A DNA stretch of 64,000 nucleotides from Cinclus cinclus. Taxonomy: Eukaryota > Chordata > Aves > Passeriformes > Cinclidae. Location: contig NC_085047.1 of the NCBI RefSeq assembly GCF_963662255.1, forward strand, positions 10,966,347-11,030,346. The letters run 5' to 3'. Made by a program: the position numbers and the translations under genes. Under the pieces are notes generated by a model. That model searched no databases. It was not told where the DNA came from and saw only the letters and a list, made by a program, of their open reading frames with translations. Shown in pieces: positions 50,501-63,418 of this stretch. How positions within the stretch are numbered: position 1 is the first letter of the stretch; each line of letters begins with the position of its first letter.

Positions 50501-53500
50501 TCTGGGTGTGTTTTCCTCTGCTTTGGGTTAGGGTTGGATTTGGGCTGGCAGCAGCTCTCCTCTGCTGCAGGACTTGTCACGATATAAAACATCGCCTCCT
50601 TTCTGAATCACTGCAATGAAAAATATGTGCATCCATTCCACCCCATTTGACAAATTAACATCTCTTTCCTCTCCTCCAGCTTTCTCCACCTCAAAATACA
50701 TTTACTCTTCATATGGTTAATTAGTCCTTTCCTGCTTGTATCTCTTTTTTAGAGCAATCCCCAAATCTGAGGCATCACTATTTATCAGTGAAAAACATTT
50801 TCAGGCAGAAATTCCCTACCAGCTCTAATTAAAAGTCAAGGCTGGTGACAAACCTTTGTGGGTGCATTTAAAGAGAATCCCATAAATGGTGTGTAATGGT
50901 ACAGTATAACATGCGCGGCCCTGAAAAATCAGAAATATAAGACTCCGAGTTGGAATCTGTGTTGGATTTTGCCAGGGTCTTTGCTGTGTGCCCCCTTCTC
51001 CCAGACAAGGCTGTGAGGTGGGCTGGACTCACTGGGTTCCTGCTGTGCAAATTACAGTCTGGCAAATTAAAATGACAGAAGTGGCAATTTAAGTTAAAAC
51101 ACTGGGTTATGAACTCTGCTGGCAGACACAGGATCCCTGTTCTCCTGTGCTGACTTGTGATGGTGGCATTGGCCTCTGGGACAGGGACAGGGCAGGTTAT
51201 CACTGGCAGTGATGACCTCTTCAGCCATCCCTGCTCTATCTGATGGGAACTGGGAGTCCCAATCTGCTTTGCATCATCTGGTGAGATAAAGCAGAATTGT
51301 TCACAAAACAACTGCCCTTTTGCAGTATCTATACAAAACATCCTTGAGAGTGATGGAGGACCTTGAAGGGAAGTTCTGTTATAGCAAACAAGTGCAATTC
51401 AACTTGGGGCACCTAAGGAATCGGTTCTTGCATTTATAGGGTTACAGAAGGTTTGTCAATGCATCTAGGCTGGTAAATTCTGCTCTTCCCAATACTACTT
51501 GTACCTCTGAACCAAAGTGCCATTGAAAGCTCTGTCACTGAAATAAAGGCACAAGATAAATTTTGTCTTTACAGACTTACTATATGAAATACTGCTGTAT
51601 TTATGCAGCATTTTAAACCCTTGTTTTTCCCCTCATTTGCCTTTGGCACTACAGAACTGCAGTTCTATGCCTGGACAAACTACTTTTCAGCTGTAAGCTG
51701 GGACCTTTTTGTTCTTTGGAGTAGTGTTCAGTCCTTGCTGAAGCTATTTTGGTGAGGAGTTACTCTTCTCATCTTATGTTTTTTGTAACATAATCATAGT
51801 GATTTGGAGTAGAGGACCAACCCTGAATGGTTAACAGCTGAACTGAGGATCCTGGCAGCAATTCCCAGAATGTACAAAAACCAGCTGCACGTTCAGCTTA
51901 GGTTTGGGAATCCACTCCCTGGTTTCCACGGAAAAGAAATGCAGTTTCAGGGCCTGCATGGGAGCTGCTCTGCCACGCTGTCTGGGCAGCTGGGGGATGG
52001 GAGTCCTGCATGGCAATCAGAGTGCCCCCGTGACCTGGTGCCTTCCATCCCAAATCTATTTCTTCATTGTGAATCCCCCAAAATGGCCTGAACTCAGCAG
52101 GAACAAGCAGTGCACTGCAGATCTATATTCCCCTGTTCCTGCTTGTATCGGTTTAAACACTGAGTTTAAGCTCAAGACATTAATGCCGTATAATCAGGAT
52201 TCTTAAAACCAAAAGAACTCAAGACACATTTCAAATTCCAATTTTCCACCTAATCAGTGCACTTTTATCAATTTTATAAACTAGCATATTTCAAGTCCAC
52301 TACTTTAAATGACCCCTGATATTATTCGTTTATCAGTCAACTCTGAGAGGTCAAAACGCATTAAATTATAAAGAAAGAATATTAAGCAAATTTAAACGCA
52401 AGTCCAAGTAGAACACATGTAATTTCTGTTTTAAATTAATAATAATGTTACACATTTTCCCATTAAGCTACATTTGCAAAGTTAGCCTGAAGAAGTAATA
52501 TTAAGTATCTCACCAGAGCAATCCAGTGCTCAGTTGACAAAACAGACAAATGTAGTACTTCCCCTATAACAGCATCCATAAAAGAAATTGCTAAATTCTT
52601 TGCCACTATGAATCAACAGCTTTATTGAGTGGAAACATTTCAGTTGACACCAGTGCCTTGATAATAATATTTAAGGTGACGAGAAACCCCTAAAGTATGT
52701 CAACAATCAGAATTAACAGCTGGGGTAGAAATGTGGGGTTGTATTTGCTTGTGGTTTTTTTCAAGTCAGTAACAGAAATACTCAATATGAGTTTAGAAAG
52801 AGGCACAGATGTCAGTGTGAGCTCTGAAACACACCTCTTCTGGCCTCTGATCCAGTTCCTGGCCCTGCACGAAAAAATCCAAGGAGCTGCTTTACATTAT
52901 GTTCTCTTTAAATCAAGGAAACACACCTCATTTGCAAGCCTTTTTTCTGAATCATTCCTCGTTCCTCGCCTGCAGATGTCTGAGAGGCAGCTGGGAATCC
53001 CCACAGACAGGAGCGTTCATGGGAGTCTGCTTCTTTGACATTTAGGGTAGACAAACAGCTCCAAGGACCTGGGACAAAGAGATCCAGAAGCTGCATCTGG
53101 GCATAATGCTGAAAAATTACTTCACTATGGGTTATTCTGACTATTTTTATGTGTAGCATGGGAGTGAGAACTGGATTAGGAGGCCTGGGGGGATTGAATG
53201 GTTTATAAACAAAAAGCATTAAGCTAATCATAGGAGTGATGTTTCTTAAGGGCCAGGATGAACTAATAGCTGAACTTTCTTTTGTGCCTGTATTACAACC
53301 ATGGAAGAGTAAAACAGTCAAAACAGTAGCTGTTTCCAAGGCAGGTCTGCTACATTATGCATTTCTATAAGTTTTATAAATATAGGTGTTGCTTTACACG
53401 GATTTCTTGCATGATCTTGGATGTACTCATAGAAAGGGAATTCAAGGTCACCAGTCCCTGAAGGCTGTCAAACTATTTACAAGTTTGCTATTTATAAGGA

Positions 53501-55283
53501 CTAGTCTGGGAGTCCTAGAAGCAATAAGTTCTTAGGCAAAGGGTTTATTTCTGTATGACAGAAGAGCTGCTGTTTCTGTATTGGTGCCTAGATGCCACAG
53601 CAGTTCTCTTAAATTATCTTAAAAATCTCTTCTACTTTGTTATCTAGGTTCTAGCAGTGTCAGGTTCACCCCTAACCACTCCATAGAACCTGAAGAACAA
53701 AGAAAGCAAGAAATATCAGTACAGTCACTGTTCTGAGTGAGTTCAATAAGGGTTGGGGGATGGCAAGAGTTAATCAGAAATTTAATAATTAATATAGAAT
53801 AATAATCGATTGACCTTGGGAGTACAGCATGTTATAAAATAGCAGGCTGGAGGATTCATTGCATTTCTACAGAGCACTCTCTGAAGAAAAAAAATTATTT
53901 TCTACAGAAAGTGAAAAGTAGGGCATACTGGTTTCTGCAGACCAGAAAAAGCACATTGCTTGCTCTCATATTAGGCTTTGGAACACTCAAGCGAGGTGGA
54001 AAATGTAGAGAAAAATTTGTGACTGAGCTGCAAACATCGCAGACTAAGAAGAACTGGTGTACAGAATTCAGATAAGCCTCTCATGAAGAAAGAGACTAGT
54101 TGTTCCTTCCTCAGGAGTGTTATCCAAGAATATGTACATACTGTGCCTTTTGTTCTTTTTGGGCAAGTGGGTGGTACCTCCTGGAAGGGCATCACTTATT
54201 CGAGGAAGTGAATCTTTGGAAGTCATCTCTTCTGGCTGTAGTACCTGAATGAAAGCAGTGTTCAGTGCTCTTGATCATTGTCTAGACCTAGAGCACTCTC
54301 CCTGTACTTATAAAACAAAACCAAAATCTTAAGCCCCACAATCCCTCCCTCACCTTCAAAATATGAAAACCCTTGAAGAGGCATCTGGACTTGCACATTG
54401 CTTTATCTGTTTGAAGTTTCACAAAGGAATATTTCCCAAACGCTCCGTGATTCTTTCAAGACAACAGTTTGCATCATGCAAAGGCAGCAGGGAGATGGTA
54501 AACAGAAAAGGGAATGAGATACACATGCTGGCAAAAATCAGGGAAAACAAGGTGGGAGCAATATCGCTCAAGCTGTCAGGTCTGTGAGCAAGCCTCGTGA
54601 ACCAGCTGAGTTATGGCAAACTCCTGCTAAGAGGGCATTGCAGTAACTGAGCCTTGCACTCAAACATTCATAAGGGTGTCCTGGGATAAATAAAGGTGCA
54701 GCCTCTGTAAACTCTGCAGTGAAACAAGGCTCTAAAAAGAATGGACATAGCTGCTGTTAATTATAAGTTTTGTATCTTGGTTTTCTATCTGGAGAATAGG
54801 AGTCTGAGTCTTCTTGGCTGGCAAAGAGTTAAATGCACAGCCGTGGCCCGAGCTGCTGCAGAAGGTAGTGCTGGCGCTGCTGCAGAATCCCTGTTGGCAT
54901 ATGGAGTGCGCTCAGTTCAGGGTCTCCACTGGAATATACAACAAAATAGTAAAACCTCTTTGATTCCTAGGCAAAGCCTCTGCCATCTGGGGCCAGACTT
55001 TCTTAAAACGGTGGTTATATTTTGTCAGGTAGAAGACATTCAGCTTATTTTAAGATCATAGCTCATGCACTCACTGTTGTGTGTCACACTGAGCTCTGTT
55101 TGGAAGCCTGGTCTGGATTATAGACACATTTTGGAAATCATGCGCTTATCAAAAGTTTGAATCAGACTTGCTGTCTATAACCAAACTCAATAATCAGACT
55201 CTTGAACCATGTAATGGGTTAGCAAAAGAGCATGAGACGTGCAGGGAGACAATGATTTAGCAGAATTTCACTCGGCATTCAAG

Positions 55284-55295
55284 CATGCTAGCATG
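55284..55295. repeat. Perfect 12-bp palindrome
   Basis: CATGCTAGCATG reads identically on both strands, in AT-rich unique DNA. Confidence 0.8.
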
Positions 55296-55494
55296 TCTGA
55301 AAATAAGGGATACATTATTAATTAGTTAATGTTTGCAAAGTATTTTGACTCTGGAATGTGCCAAGTGTTCTTCTTCATTAATTTTCAGTAAATATATGAC
55401 TAAGCAGTATATGTAATAAGGACACAAAATATGGTAAGTGGACAAAAGACCTGAAAACACACAAAACATTTTAAAAAGAGAGACGCTATCAACT

Positions 55495-55515
55495 GGGGAG
55501 GGGGGGGGGGGGGGG
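55495..55515. repeat. G-run (G4-A-G16)
   Basis: A plus-strand G tract broken by one A. It is prone to length variation and to quadruplex formation. Confidence 0.9.
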
Positions 55516-57617
55516 ATGTTCAGACCAGTATAGTAAATATTGTGATGATGCAGCTACCAGTTATTTATTAACTCAGCAGTACTGTAGGGGTATGCCTGAC
55601 AGCAGTGATGAGCAGTTGAAACAGCCAGCGTCCTACACGACCTGTAAAGCTGACCTCTATCACCTTTTCTCCTCCAGCGCTAAATTTGGCACAGCCCATA
55701 CTCAGCAGACCTTCTCTTACCTTCTGGGGCTGCCTAACGCCTGCTTTAGGAGCTGCGTGTGCTTCAGCAGCTTTAATAATGTCTGGGAAGCCACTTCTCA
55801 GTGGCGGTCACAACCCCTGAGTGGCTGCGGGGACGTGCGCTCACACCAGGGCCCGGCAGCACAAGCTGCTGCACGCTCTTCCCCTCCCTGGTCGTTCTCA
55901 CATCCCCATCTGTTCCTTTCCAGTCTCTCAAGTGGGAAATAAACTGAGTTAGAGTCAAACTGTCAAACTCATAATATTCGAGTGGGTTGAATGTCACACC
56001 GGCAGAATTCATGCAATCCATATTTCATTCAGCGCAATAAATATGCAGTCTTGCCCAGATCTTAGAAATCAATTACGTTTGTTTCAGGAAGGTTTGAAGA
56101 AACAGTAGGGGCACCTCGGCAAAATGATTTCTTGCCTTCTTTTCCAGTGAAGTAACTTTTTAGTGTTATGATCGCAAGGTCTCGATTCCTGAAAACAAGC
56201 TTGTAAATGCGTGCCTCGGCCATCTGCTGCTGCCCTTAAGTCAAAGTCATGGTCCTCAGTTTACAACATCATACTTGGAAGTTTATGACGTTACAAATAC
56301 AGGATTGACACTTTTGTTGACAGCTAGCCAATAGGATCAAATGAATTAAGCAACAAGCCGTGTCCTTGAAAACTTTGGCTGTAAAGACGAAGACCAAGTG
56401 GGAGCCTTTCTCGCTGGAAGGAGCTAGCACTGCCTCACAGGTGGTTAGCGCATCAGAAATTTGTCATGAGCACTCTAAAAATAACTAGGAATGGTCTTGT
56501 AGCTTTCTGACATACTTTCAATTATTTTTTTCAAACATATTTTCTCTTTCCATGTCAGCTATTCTGCACGTTCAATTAGATACATGCATGATAGTTTTGA
56601 CCTAGGCTAAGGGACCAGATGATAAATCAGTTTCTAAGGCCAGATACACAGCTGGTGTAAGAGGACTTCACATTTATGCAATCAAGGGAGCTAAGCCAAA
56701 TTTCTCCCAGCTATGGCCATAATATACTTCTCATGCAGCAGGATTATAGTGGCTGCAACTTTTATCATACGCGGACTATCCCAGTTGGTGGCAAAAGACT
56801 TATTAATCCCACTATGCAGAGCATAAACTGTGTATTTAATAAGAGTAGTTTTAAACCCTTCGAAAATCTACAGGATCCTCAGCTGCAAGAAATCAGCAAA
56901 ATACGGGTAATTTCTTACTGGTTTAAAGTCTAGATATGGGTCAGAGTCCCAATGGCTTTACTCTGTCCAAGAGAAATCATGTTCCTGCAGCTGCCCCCCA
57001 ATTTCAAAATTATAAAATTTTTCACTCTGTTTTAATGAACCAGCAGATGATTTAGAAAAACATATCATGCAGCAGCTTGGAGGGTGTTTTACTGGTGCCA
57101 GGAATCTCCTTGGACAGCATCGCCTACAGAACAGGGGACACAGTCCAGCAGTGAATGCAAACCCAACATCAGCTGGGCATGGAGACCAGCCTAGGGAACA
57201 GACCTTGGAAGGTTACAGTCTTAGAAGTTAGATATTTTTATGAGGGATTTTAAGCAAGGATGCTGGATCATTTATTGTTTGAAACTGTTTTGAAGTCACT
57301 GTCAACATGTTTCCCCTTACAGAGCTATTATTAGCAAGAAACATTATCCAATTTTGACCTGCAGGTCAAAACAAAAGAATTGTGAGGCACAGAACAATTT
57401 TATTTATCTTTCTAGAATGTATTACTCCACTCTGTTATTATTATTTTGAGGGAAAAAAATATGAGTTTTCTAGGATAAAAAAAAAATAATTTCTTTTAAT
57501 TAATATTTAATTGCCCAAATAACTCCACAGAAAAAGGAAATAACAGCCTTTAGTTATGATCCTTACTTTAAAAAATAGAAAATCTGCTTTGCTTTTAGGA
57601 AGACCTTTAATAGATTT
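55516..57617. other. Unique sequence with a CpG-enriched, exon-like patch
   Basis: 55628-55905 holds about 12 CpGs and a strong acceptor-like site (pyrimidine tract then CAG, ending at 55677), but no donor or recognisable protein. 56150-56460 is complex unique sequence with a CCAAT-box-like AGCCAATAGG near 56328 and a CRE-like TGACGTTA near 56286. No gene was identified. Confidence 0.4.
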
Positions 57618-57629
57618 GGGGGGGGGGGG
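57618..57629. repeat. G12 homopolymer
   Basis: Twelve consecutive G on the plus strand. Confidence 0.9.
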
Positions 57630-58543
57630 AGATAATTTAGAAATAACATTTTATTTTGATAAAAAAATATTAATTCAAACAAAAAAATTAACTAATCAAA
57701 TGCCCGTAGCTACTTCTAGCTGAAGCAGGTTTGCTCTTATGGAAAAAATACAAGCTGATGCTAAATGATAGGTCGCTGCTCCTATGCAGTTTTGAAATAT
57801 TATTTGTAATAAAATGTAAATGTAAAGTCAAACAACAATGCTAGAGATGGGAACCAGAGGAGGGCGAGATTTTAGTTTTCTGTTTAATTTGCCTCCCGTA
57901 AAATTTAGTTGTGAATCCCTTATTGACAAAGAAAAAAAGGTCCCGTTGCAGGACCGTAACAGGGATTTTTCTTCTCTGGCTGTTGTTAGTGGCCAGACAC
58001 TGTGCTGGTCTAATCAACAAAGAATTATTGCTGTTTTCTCGGTGTTCTGGAGTGTCAGGAATGGGTCTGTATGCGGGAGCATGGTTTTTAAACAGAAGGG
58101 GTAATATTTTGAAAAGTGAAATGGGAACATATCCTTCCTTGCAAAAAATATCTTAAGTTCTTTGCTCCTTGAAATTAAATTTCAACTTTGAAATTAAGGC
58201 TGATTTCCTACATGCCTGGGGGACTTTTAAATGTTTGACCTAACAAGTCCTGCTCCGCTACCATGATCCTCCAAAGCTGAATTCACACTACTAACATCAG
58301 CTTTAAGCTATTTTTTTAAAAAAAACAAATGGTTCCATTTGAATGATGTATTTAGCAACCAATAGGCATTGCTGCCAGCTCCCCAGCATCCCAGGCAATG
58401 TCCCTGTCTCCATGATCTGCATGTGTGGCAGATGTGTTGAATGCATCAACATTTACAAAACGAGTCTCCTGTGGCCATGGGAGGTGCAGTGTGGGATGGG
58501 CTGTCCTCAGAGCCAGGGCTGACTTTGTTCTTTCTGCACAATG
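57630..58543. other. Unique AT-rich sequence
   Basis: No gene or mobile element was recognised. Short open frames at 57838-58156 overlap in two frames without domains. Confidence 0.55.
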
Positions 58544-58586
58544 TCTAACTCACAGGGGGTCCTGTGAGTTAGAGCTGTTAGAGCTG
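58544..58586. repeat. Perfect 13-bp hairpin plus 9-bp tandem repeat
   Basis: TCTAACTCACAGG (58544-58556) and CCTGTGAGTTAGA (58561-58573) are perfect inverted copies around a 4-nt GGGT loop. The right arm runs into TTAGAGCTG twice in tandem (58569-58577 and 58578-58586). It is the best hairpin I found in the window. It could arise by template switching. It is shorter than a typical pre-miRNA stem. Confidence 0.85.
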
Positions 58587-61500
58587 TGACTGGGCTTCAA
58601 AATGCTGCAAAATGGTACAGCATTAAAATAACATTGGTGCTTCATGCCCATGCTACAAAGAAGAATCTATTGAAAGTCATAGAAAGCAGGGGGCGGGGGG
58701 GAGGAAGAAAAAAAAGGAAGACTAAGAAGGAGGTAAGGGAAGCAGCAGAAGGCCCTTTTTTTCTACATCGCAAGCCACCCAGAGAATATGTCTGTGTGTT
58801 TCATTTGGTTATTTATTTTGCATTATGATATCTGACATATCAGAAAACATGAAAGGCATTTGCGAGCCTAAGACAAAAAGTAAAATGGTGCTTGAAAATG
58901 ATTCTTTGTGAAAGCTTATTTTTGTTTTGTTGCACATGAGACTAGTCAAGCAGACAGGTTTATTTTAACTCTCCAACAAAATTTAGCGACTGGAGACAAA
59001 CAATTGTCTGCTATTATCATTCCTGCTGCCAAAATTCATTAGGTTCAGGAACATCATCTAAATCGTGTGCTAGAACGGAGCACACAGCTACCTACATTAT
59101 TGCTAGAGATGTGACCCCTGGAGCCAGTGCAGTGTCCACATAGATCCAGGAGACTCCATGGCCTATTAAAAAGTGAAATATCTCAAACCATAACCTTCCT
59201 GCAATTCATTGTAAGCAGGCCATTTCTGCAGCTGCATGTTTCTGTCTCCAAAAGGTCTTGCTGTCTGTCATGAGCCTTGTATCCAGCTTCACTTTTTAAG
59301 GTCTGTACTTCATCAAAAAGTAAACACATTCTCCAACTTGCTGGTATTTGGTTGCCAGCCTGTGAGAGGCAGGAGGCTGATGGATCTGGGTACATAGAGT
59401 TAAAAGGTGCCCTTGTAACAGGAGTTAAACTGATTTTTATTTCTTCTGAGATCTCAGCTGTGGAGAAAGGGAGCTAGCTGGAAAAGTCAGCCTGGCCTCA
59501 GCAAAATAACCAGCTTTAGAAGTGTAGGACCAGATCCCTGGGATGTATCCGACTCATGAAATTAATTTGAGTAAAAGAAAATTGTTTAACGACTTTGCTG
59601 CCTTTTGGTCTCCAAAGAAGTCAGGGTCTTGTTTGGCTAATGACAACTAAAAAATGCAGATAGCTCTGAATGGTATTGATTCCTTATGTGGCTGTGTTTT
59701 TTTCCAGATATTCATTCTTCCATTGTCTTTGCATCAGAGAGATGTGAAGCAACAGCAGCATGATTTTGATCCCAATATATTAAAAAGCATGGAGAGTAGG
59801 GGTGCATTCACATTTGTGGTGTCTGCAACCTCTGGGTGGCTGGTGGACTTGCTGAACTGGAATGTATTGGAGTGAACTATTCTGAAATCCATGGAACATT
59901 TTTAATCTGTGTAAAGTGAATATATGAGAGTAATCACTTAAAAGAAGCTCTGCTTGTAGAGTGGCTAAAGAAGATAAAGGAGAAAGGTAGTCTGGCATTA
60001 GAGTTTAGTGCCTCTGGAGAAGAGATTAAGAGCTGAGTGGTGTCTCTGCAAGCCCAGAGAGGAATCAAGAAGTAGCGTCCAAAGGGTGATGATTCAGACT
60101 CCTTAAAAATGGAGCCAAGATGGGGATGCACCACAGAGATGTTCTGGAAATGCCCAACTTTCCAGTAACGGTGACAATATTGCCTGCTGGAACAGCAACG
60201 AGCTGGCATCACAGGTCATGGTGTGATGCTGGGGGACTGTGGGGTGACATCCAACTGGAGACACTCATCAAGCTGTCCCTGCACAGGGCAGTGTCTGACC
60301 CCCATCCCTATGCAGAATAACCTCCTGCTCATATCCAAGCATGGAGGTCAAATGGAAACACAGAAAGGGAGATAGCAACTGGGGCAAACAGGGAGATGGA
60401 ACATGCTGAAGCCATCCATGGGTTAACCTCTGCAGCTGAGATCCTAAAGTGCAATAACGATGAAGAAATCAAAGATCAACTTGTACATCAGGAGGTGTTG
60501 GCCAAAAAAACTTGTTTCCCCTAACAAAGCTAAATACTATCCTCAATAACGGTATCATGGCAGGGGTGGATTGTTTCCTTCAAGGAGCCTTCTGTTTTAT
60601 TTATTTATGTATACACACACACATACATGCAAATGTAAATATTTGTGGTTGAACTGCACATGGACCAGAGACATTAAAATAATCAATTAATCAACAAAAA
60701 ATTAAAAAGGGCTTTCAGGTTCTCCTCAGTAGTCTTATGGAACCAAAGAACGTACAGGACACCAGGCTTTGCGAACAGCCCCTAGGAGTACATCTACACA
60801 GTGTGACTGACGCTTCATACTTAGGGCCAAAAATAGTTTTTTTAAAAACCAGTGCAAAAATCACAAAGGCATTTCCATGACTCTATAGATTGCAACAAAT
60901 ACTCTGTGTTTGCCAGCAGATAAGGCTGTGGAACAGGTATTAACAGATGCTGACTGGATGATGATGACCACTGTAAGTGGATGCTTATTAAAGGGACGCA
61001 TTCAGGAAACAGCCTGCTCTTAGGAACAGTCTATAAGTGAAAATGCACTTTGCAAGATTTTTACATCTTGCTGGCTTGCCTTTTGCCATTTTACAGCCAA
61101 GGAAATGTTAATGTGTAATAGAATTAGCATTTAGGAGAAGCCTAGAATACTGTTCTTTATAATATAGCCCAGTATTATTATTCAAGACAGGTCTTCTCAC
61201 TGAGCAATTTAAGCCCCCCAAAATTACCCATCATTACACAGACAGTCCATTTAACATTCTGAAGCTAATCACACAACAACCTACCCTTTCAGAGGAGATA
61301 CAAAATCTCGCCTGGGTTTTAAGTTCTGATTACAAGATGAGGTTCCAATTGAGAATTTCAGCTGTAAACCAAATGACCTTCAATGACCGTAGACTGGAAA
61401 ACCTGGTGACTAATCTAAATACATTTCCAGGCAGGGGGAAAAAAACACCACCCAGCTCTTGTTTCTAGTCCTCCGCATTATCAGGGGAATGACAAAGACA

Positions 61501-62119
61501 AGCAGAATGTGAAAAAAGTCATGACTCCAGTGACCTTCATGTTTTTGTCCCAGAAAGGTCAGGAGTAATCAGCAAAACTTTAACTAGAGTTCAAATTCAG
61601 ATTTGCTCTCCTTAGAGGCTGGTAAAATTAAATATTCTGTTCTTGTGCTCTGTAAACAGCCACAGTAATTGGTGATGTTTCCCAGCATTGGCTATGAAGA
61701 TGTACTGGCATGAGCTGAAATTCTGAGAGAGACAGTATTTCACTTGGTATATGGCAGATATAACCAAATCCTGATTTCAGCTTGTAATGCTGGGAATCAC
61801 AATCACATTCCTTAAAATGAGATCACACCAGGATATGAGCACATACCAGAATGTCTAGGACATGACTTTACAGTCTGTCATGCTTGTCATCCAGGGCAAA
61901 ACACCTATTGTCAATATCTGAAAAAATATCCCATGAAACTGAAAGGCATCAAGCAAGTCGAAGTCTGCAGAGTAAGCCATGTGAAAATAGAAAATACAGT
62001 GAGTAATCTAGAATAGAGCTCACAGGGACTTTCTGACCTTGGCCTGGAATGCTTTGTCCCTTTCCTCCTTTTGCATGTCACAAGACTTATTTATTTACTG
62101 AGTATCCATCCTGATTAGA
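58587..62119. other. Unique non-coding stretch
   Basis: A G/A-rich purine tract spans 58681-58750. A short (CA)n run lies at 60612-60623. No gene or mobile element was recognised. Short ORFs here show no domain. Confidence 0.55.
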
Positions 62120-62330
62120 GATGTAGGAACGACCATGTTGGATCAAGACCACAGGAGACAACAATTTCCAGCATCATACCATTAGTGAGCAGAAGTTCAG
62201 AGAAAAGAACTAAGGAAAAAAAAATATACATTCTTGGAAAAATTCTCCTTCTTGCTCTTGATGATAAGGAATTTCCTTATGCTTTACTATGTAGGAAGGT
62301 ATAACCTCTCCAGCAGGTTTTTTAGAAAAC
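62120..62330 (+). repeat. Possible ancient amniote repeat remnant
   Basis: GTAGGAACGACCATGTTGGA followed by ATCAAGACC resembles the start of an old LINE-associated amniote repeat with a 'CCATA(C/T)TGGGTCAGACC' core. The spacing of the following CAGCAT and AGTGAGCAGAAG stretches is roughly similar. The match is weak and drawn from memory, and the orientation and limits are uncertain. Confidence 0.25.
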
Positions 62331-63335
62331 CTGGGTTTGGGAATCTCCTGTTGTCCACATTAGTATTTTGTCAGATTTGAATCCTGCTGAACATCTGAAG
62401 TAAATTATGGCCTCAGGCAACAGTGCAACAGACTAATTTTGAGTGCAGTGCACACATGCGTATTTCTCAACTTTTTTTTTGTTTGTTTGTTTATCATTTG
62501 TTTAGTTACCCATTCTGATTCAAAGGTTTCTATGCAGCACCTTGTGTTACACATGCTTCTCTTCAGTCAGTCTTCACAATAAGGATCCAAGTGCCTGGCA
62601 GTTCTTCACTTCCCATTTGTGAGCCTCCTCACTGCGGGCTTTTGGGGGTTGGTGCAAACAGAGTTCTTGAATCCTGTAGGAAACATTAAAAATGAAAAGC
62701 AAGTTTCAAAATTAATGATCCAGTAAATGCTCTCTTCTCACTCCTACAGCAACTTAAAAATCAAGGCTCCTTCCTTCTTATGCATTCATATACTGAGTTG
62801 CATTTCCTGTGCCTTGAAACATAATGAGAGTGGACATCCTGTGCTTCAGAGCATCAGTAAAATTGCAGCTCTCAGTGAAGACACCTGCAACACCCAGTTT
62901 GAGAGCCGTTGAAATGGTGACCAGCATTTCTAAAAAATGTGAAATTTGGGAAGAGTGAATCTGCATACTCTGCTTCGAGCCCTGCTGACTTCAGTGAGTG
63001 TGCACGAAGTAAAATGTAATTTATCATGAATAAAGGTGACAAAGCCAATCTTTTGGGCATGCTCTACTGCTGTTAGTGTCTGCACATTCTGCAGACACAT
63101 TTGGTAACCAGGACTTCTCCAAGGAAATGTTTTCTGTGTTCGACAATGGGAAAAGTATTTCAGCTTTCCCTTGCCCGTATCTCTCTTGAAAGTGATAGGG
63201 TGAGAACATCTGAAATACAGCAGGATAAAAGTGTAAGTAGCCATCAAGAGACAGGGAAAAAACACCTCCCTTTAGCCTTCCAGTTTTCACTCTACCTTTG
63301 CTCTCTGTAGGTGATGTAGGCAATAATTGATCAGA
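62331..63335. other. Unique sequence, nothing recognised
   Basis: A T-rich (TTTG) tract lies at 62470-62497. Overlapping short ORFs on both strands show no domain. Confidence 0.55.
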
Positions 63336-63418
63336 GTATATATACATATATGTATATACATATACACACACTCTCTCTATATATCTATATATATAAATAT
63401 TTATAATATATTATAGTT
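63336..63418. repeat. TA/CA/CT-rich compound microsatellite
   Basis: TATATA and CATA units, then CACACA and CTCTCT, then further TATA-rich sequence, about 80 bp. Confidence 0.9.

Larger units (their letters stand above)
47203..55494. other. Unique non-coding stretch with GC-rich patches
   Basis: No gene or known mobile element was recognised. Long open frames at 48025-48453 (plus), 49284-49697 (minus) and 50868-51341 (minus, 157 codons) show no domain, and their composition looks like read-through of GC-rich or low-stop DNA. A direct repeat of CCCCTGGCTCAG occurs near 47980 and 48050. 49025-49055 is A-rich. A perfect palindrome at 55284 is listed separately. Confidence 0.5.

Noticed and set aside
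50524..50537. GGGTTAGGG telomere-like motif
   Set aside because: A single occurrence, not a tandem array.
50868..51341. 157-codon minus-strand frame, the longest in the window
   Set aside because: No domain, Cys/His-rich but irregular composition, no splice or promoter context. One frame of this length is not surprising in 64 kb.
58727..58742. GGAGGTAAGG splice-donor-like site
   Set aside because: Lies in a purine tract with no exon-like sequence, promoter or CpG support.
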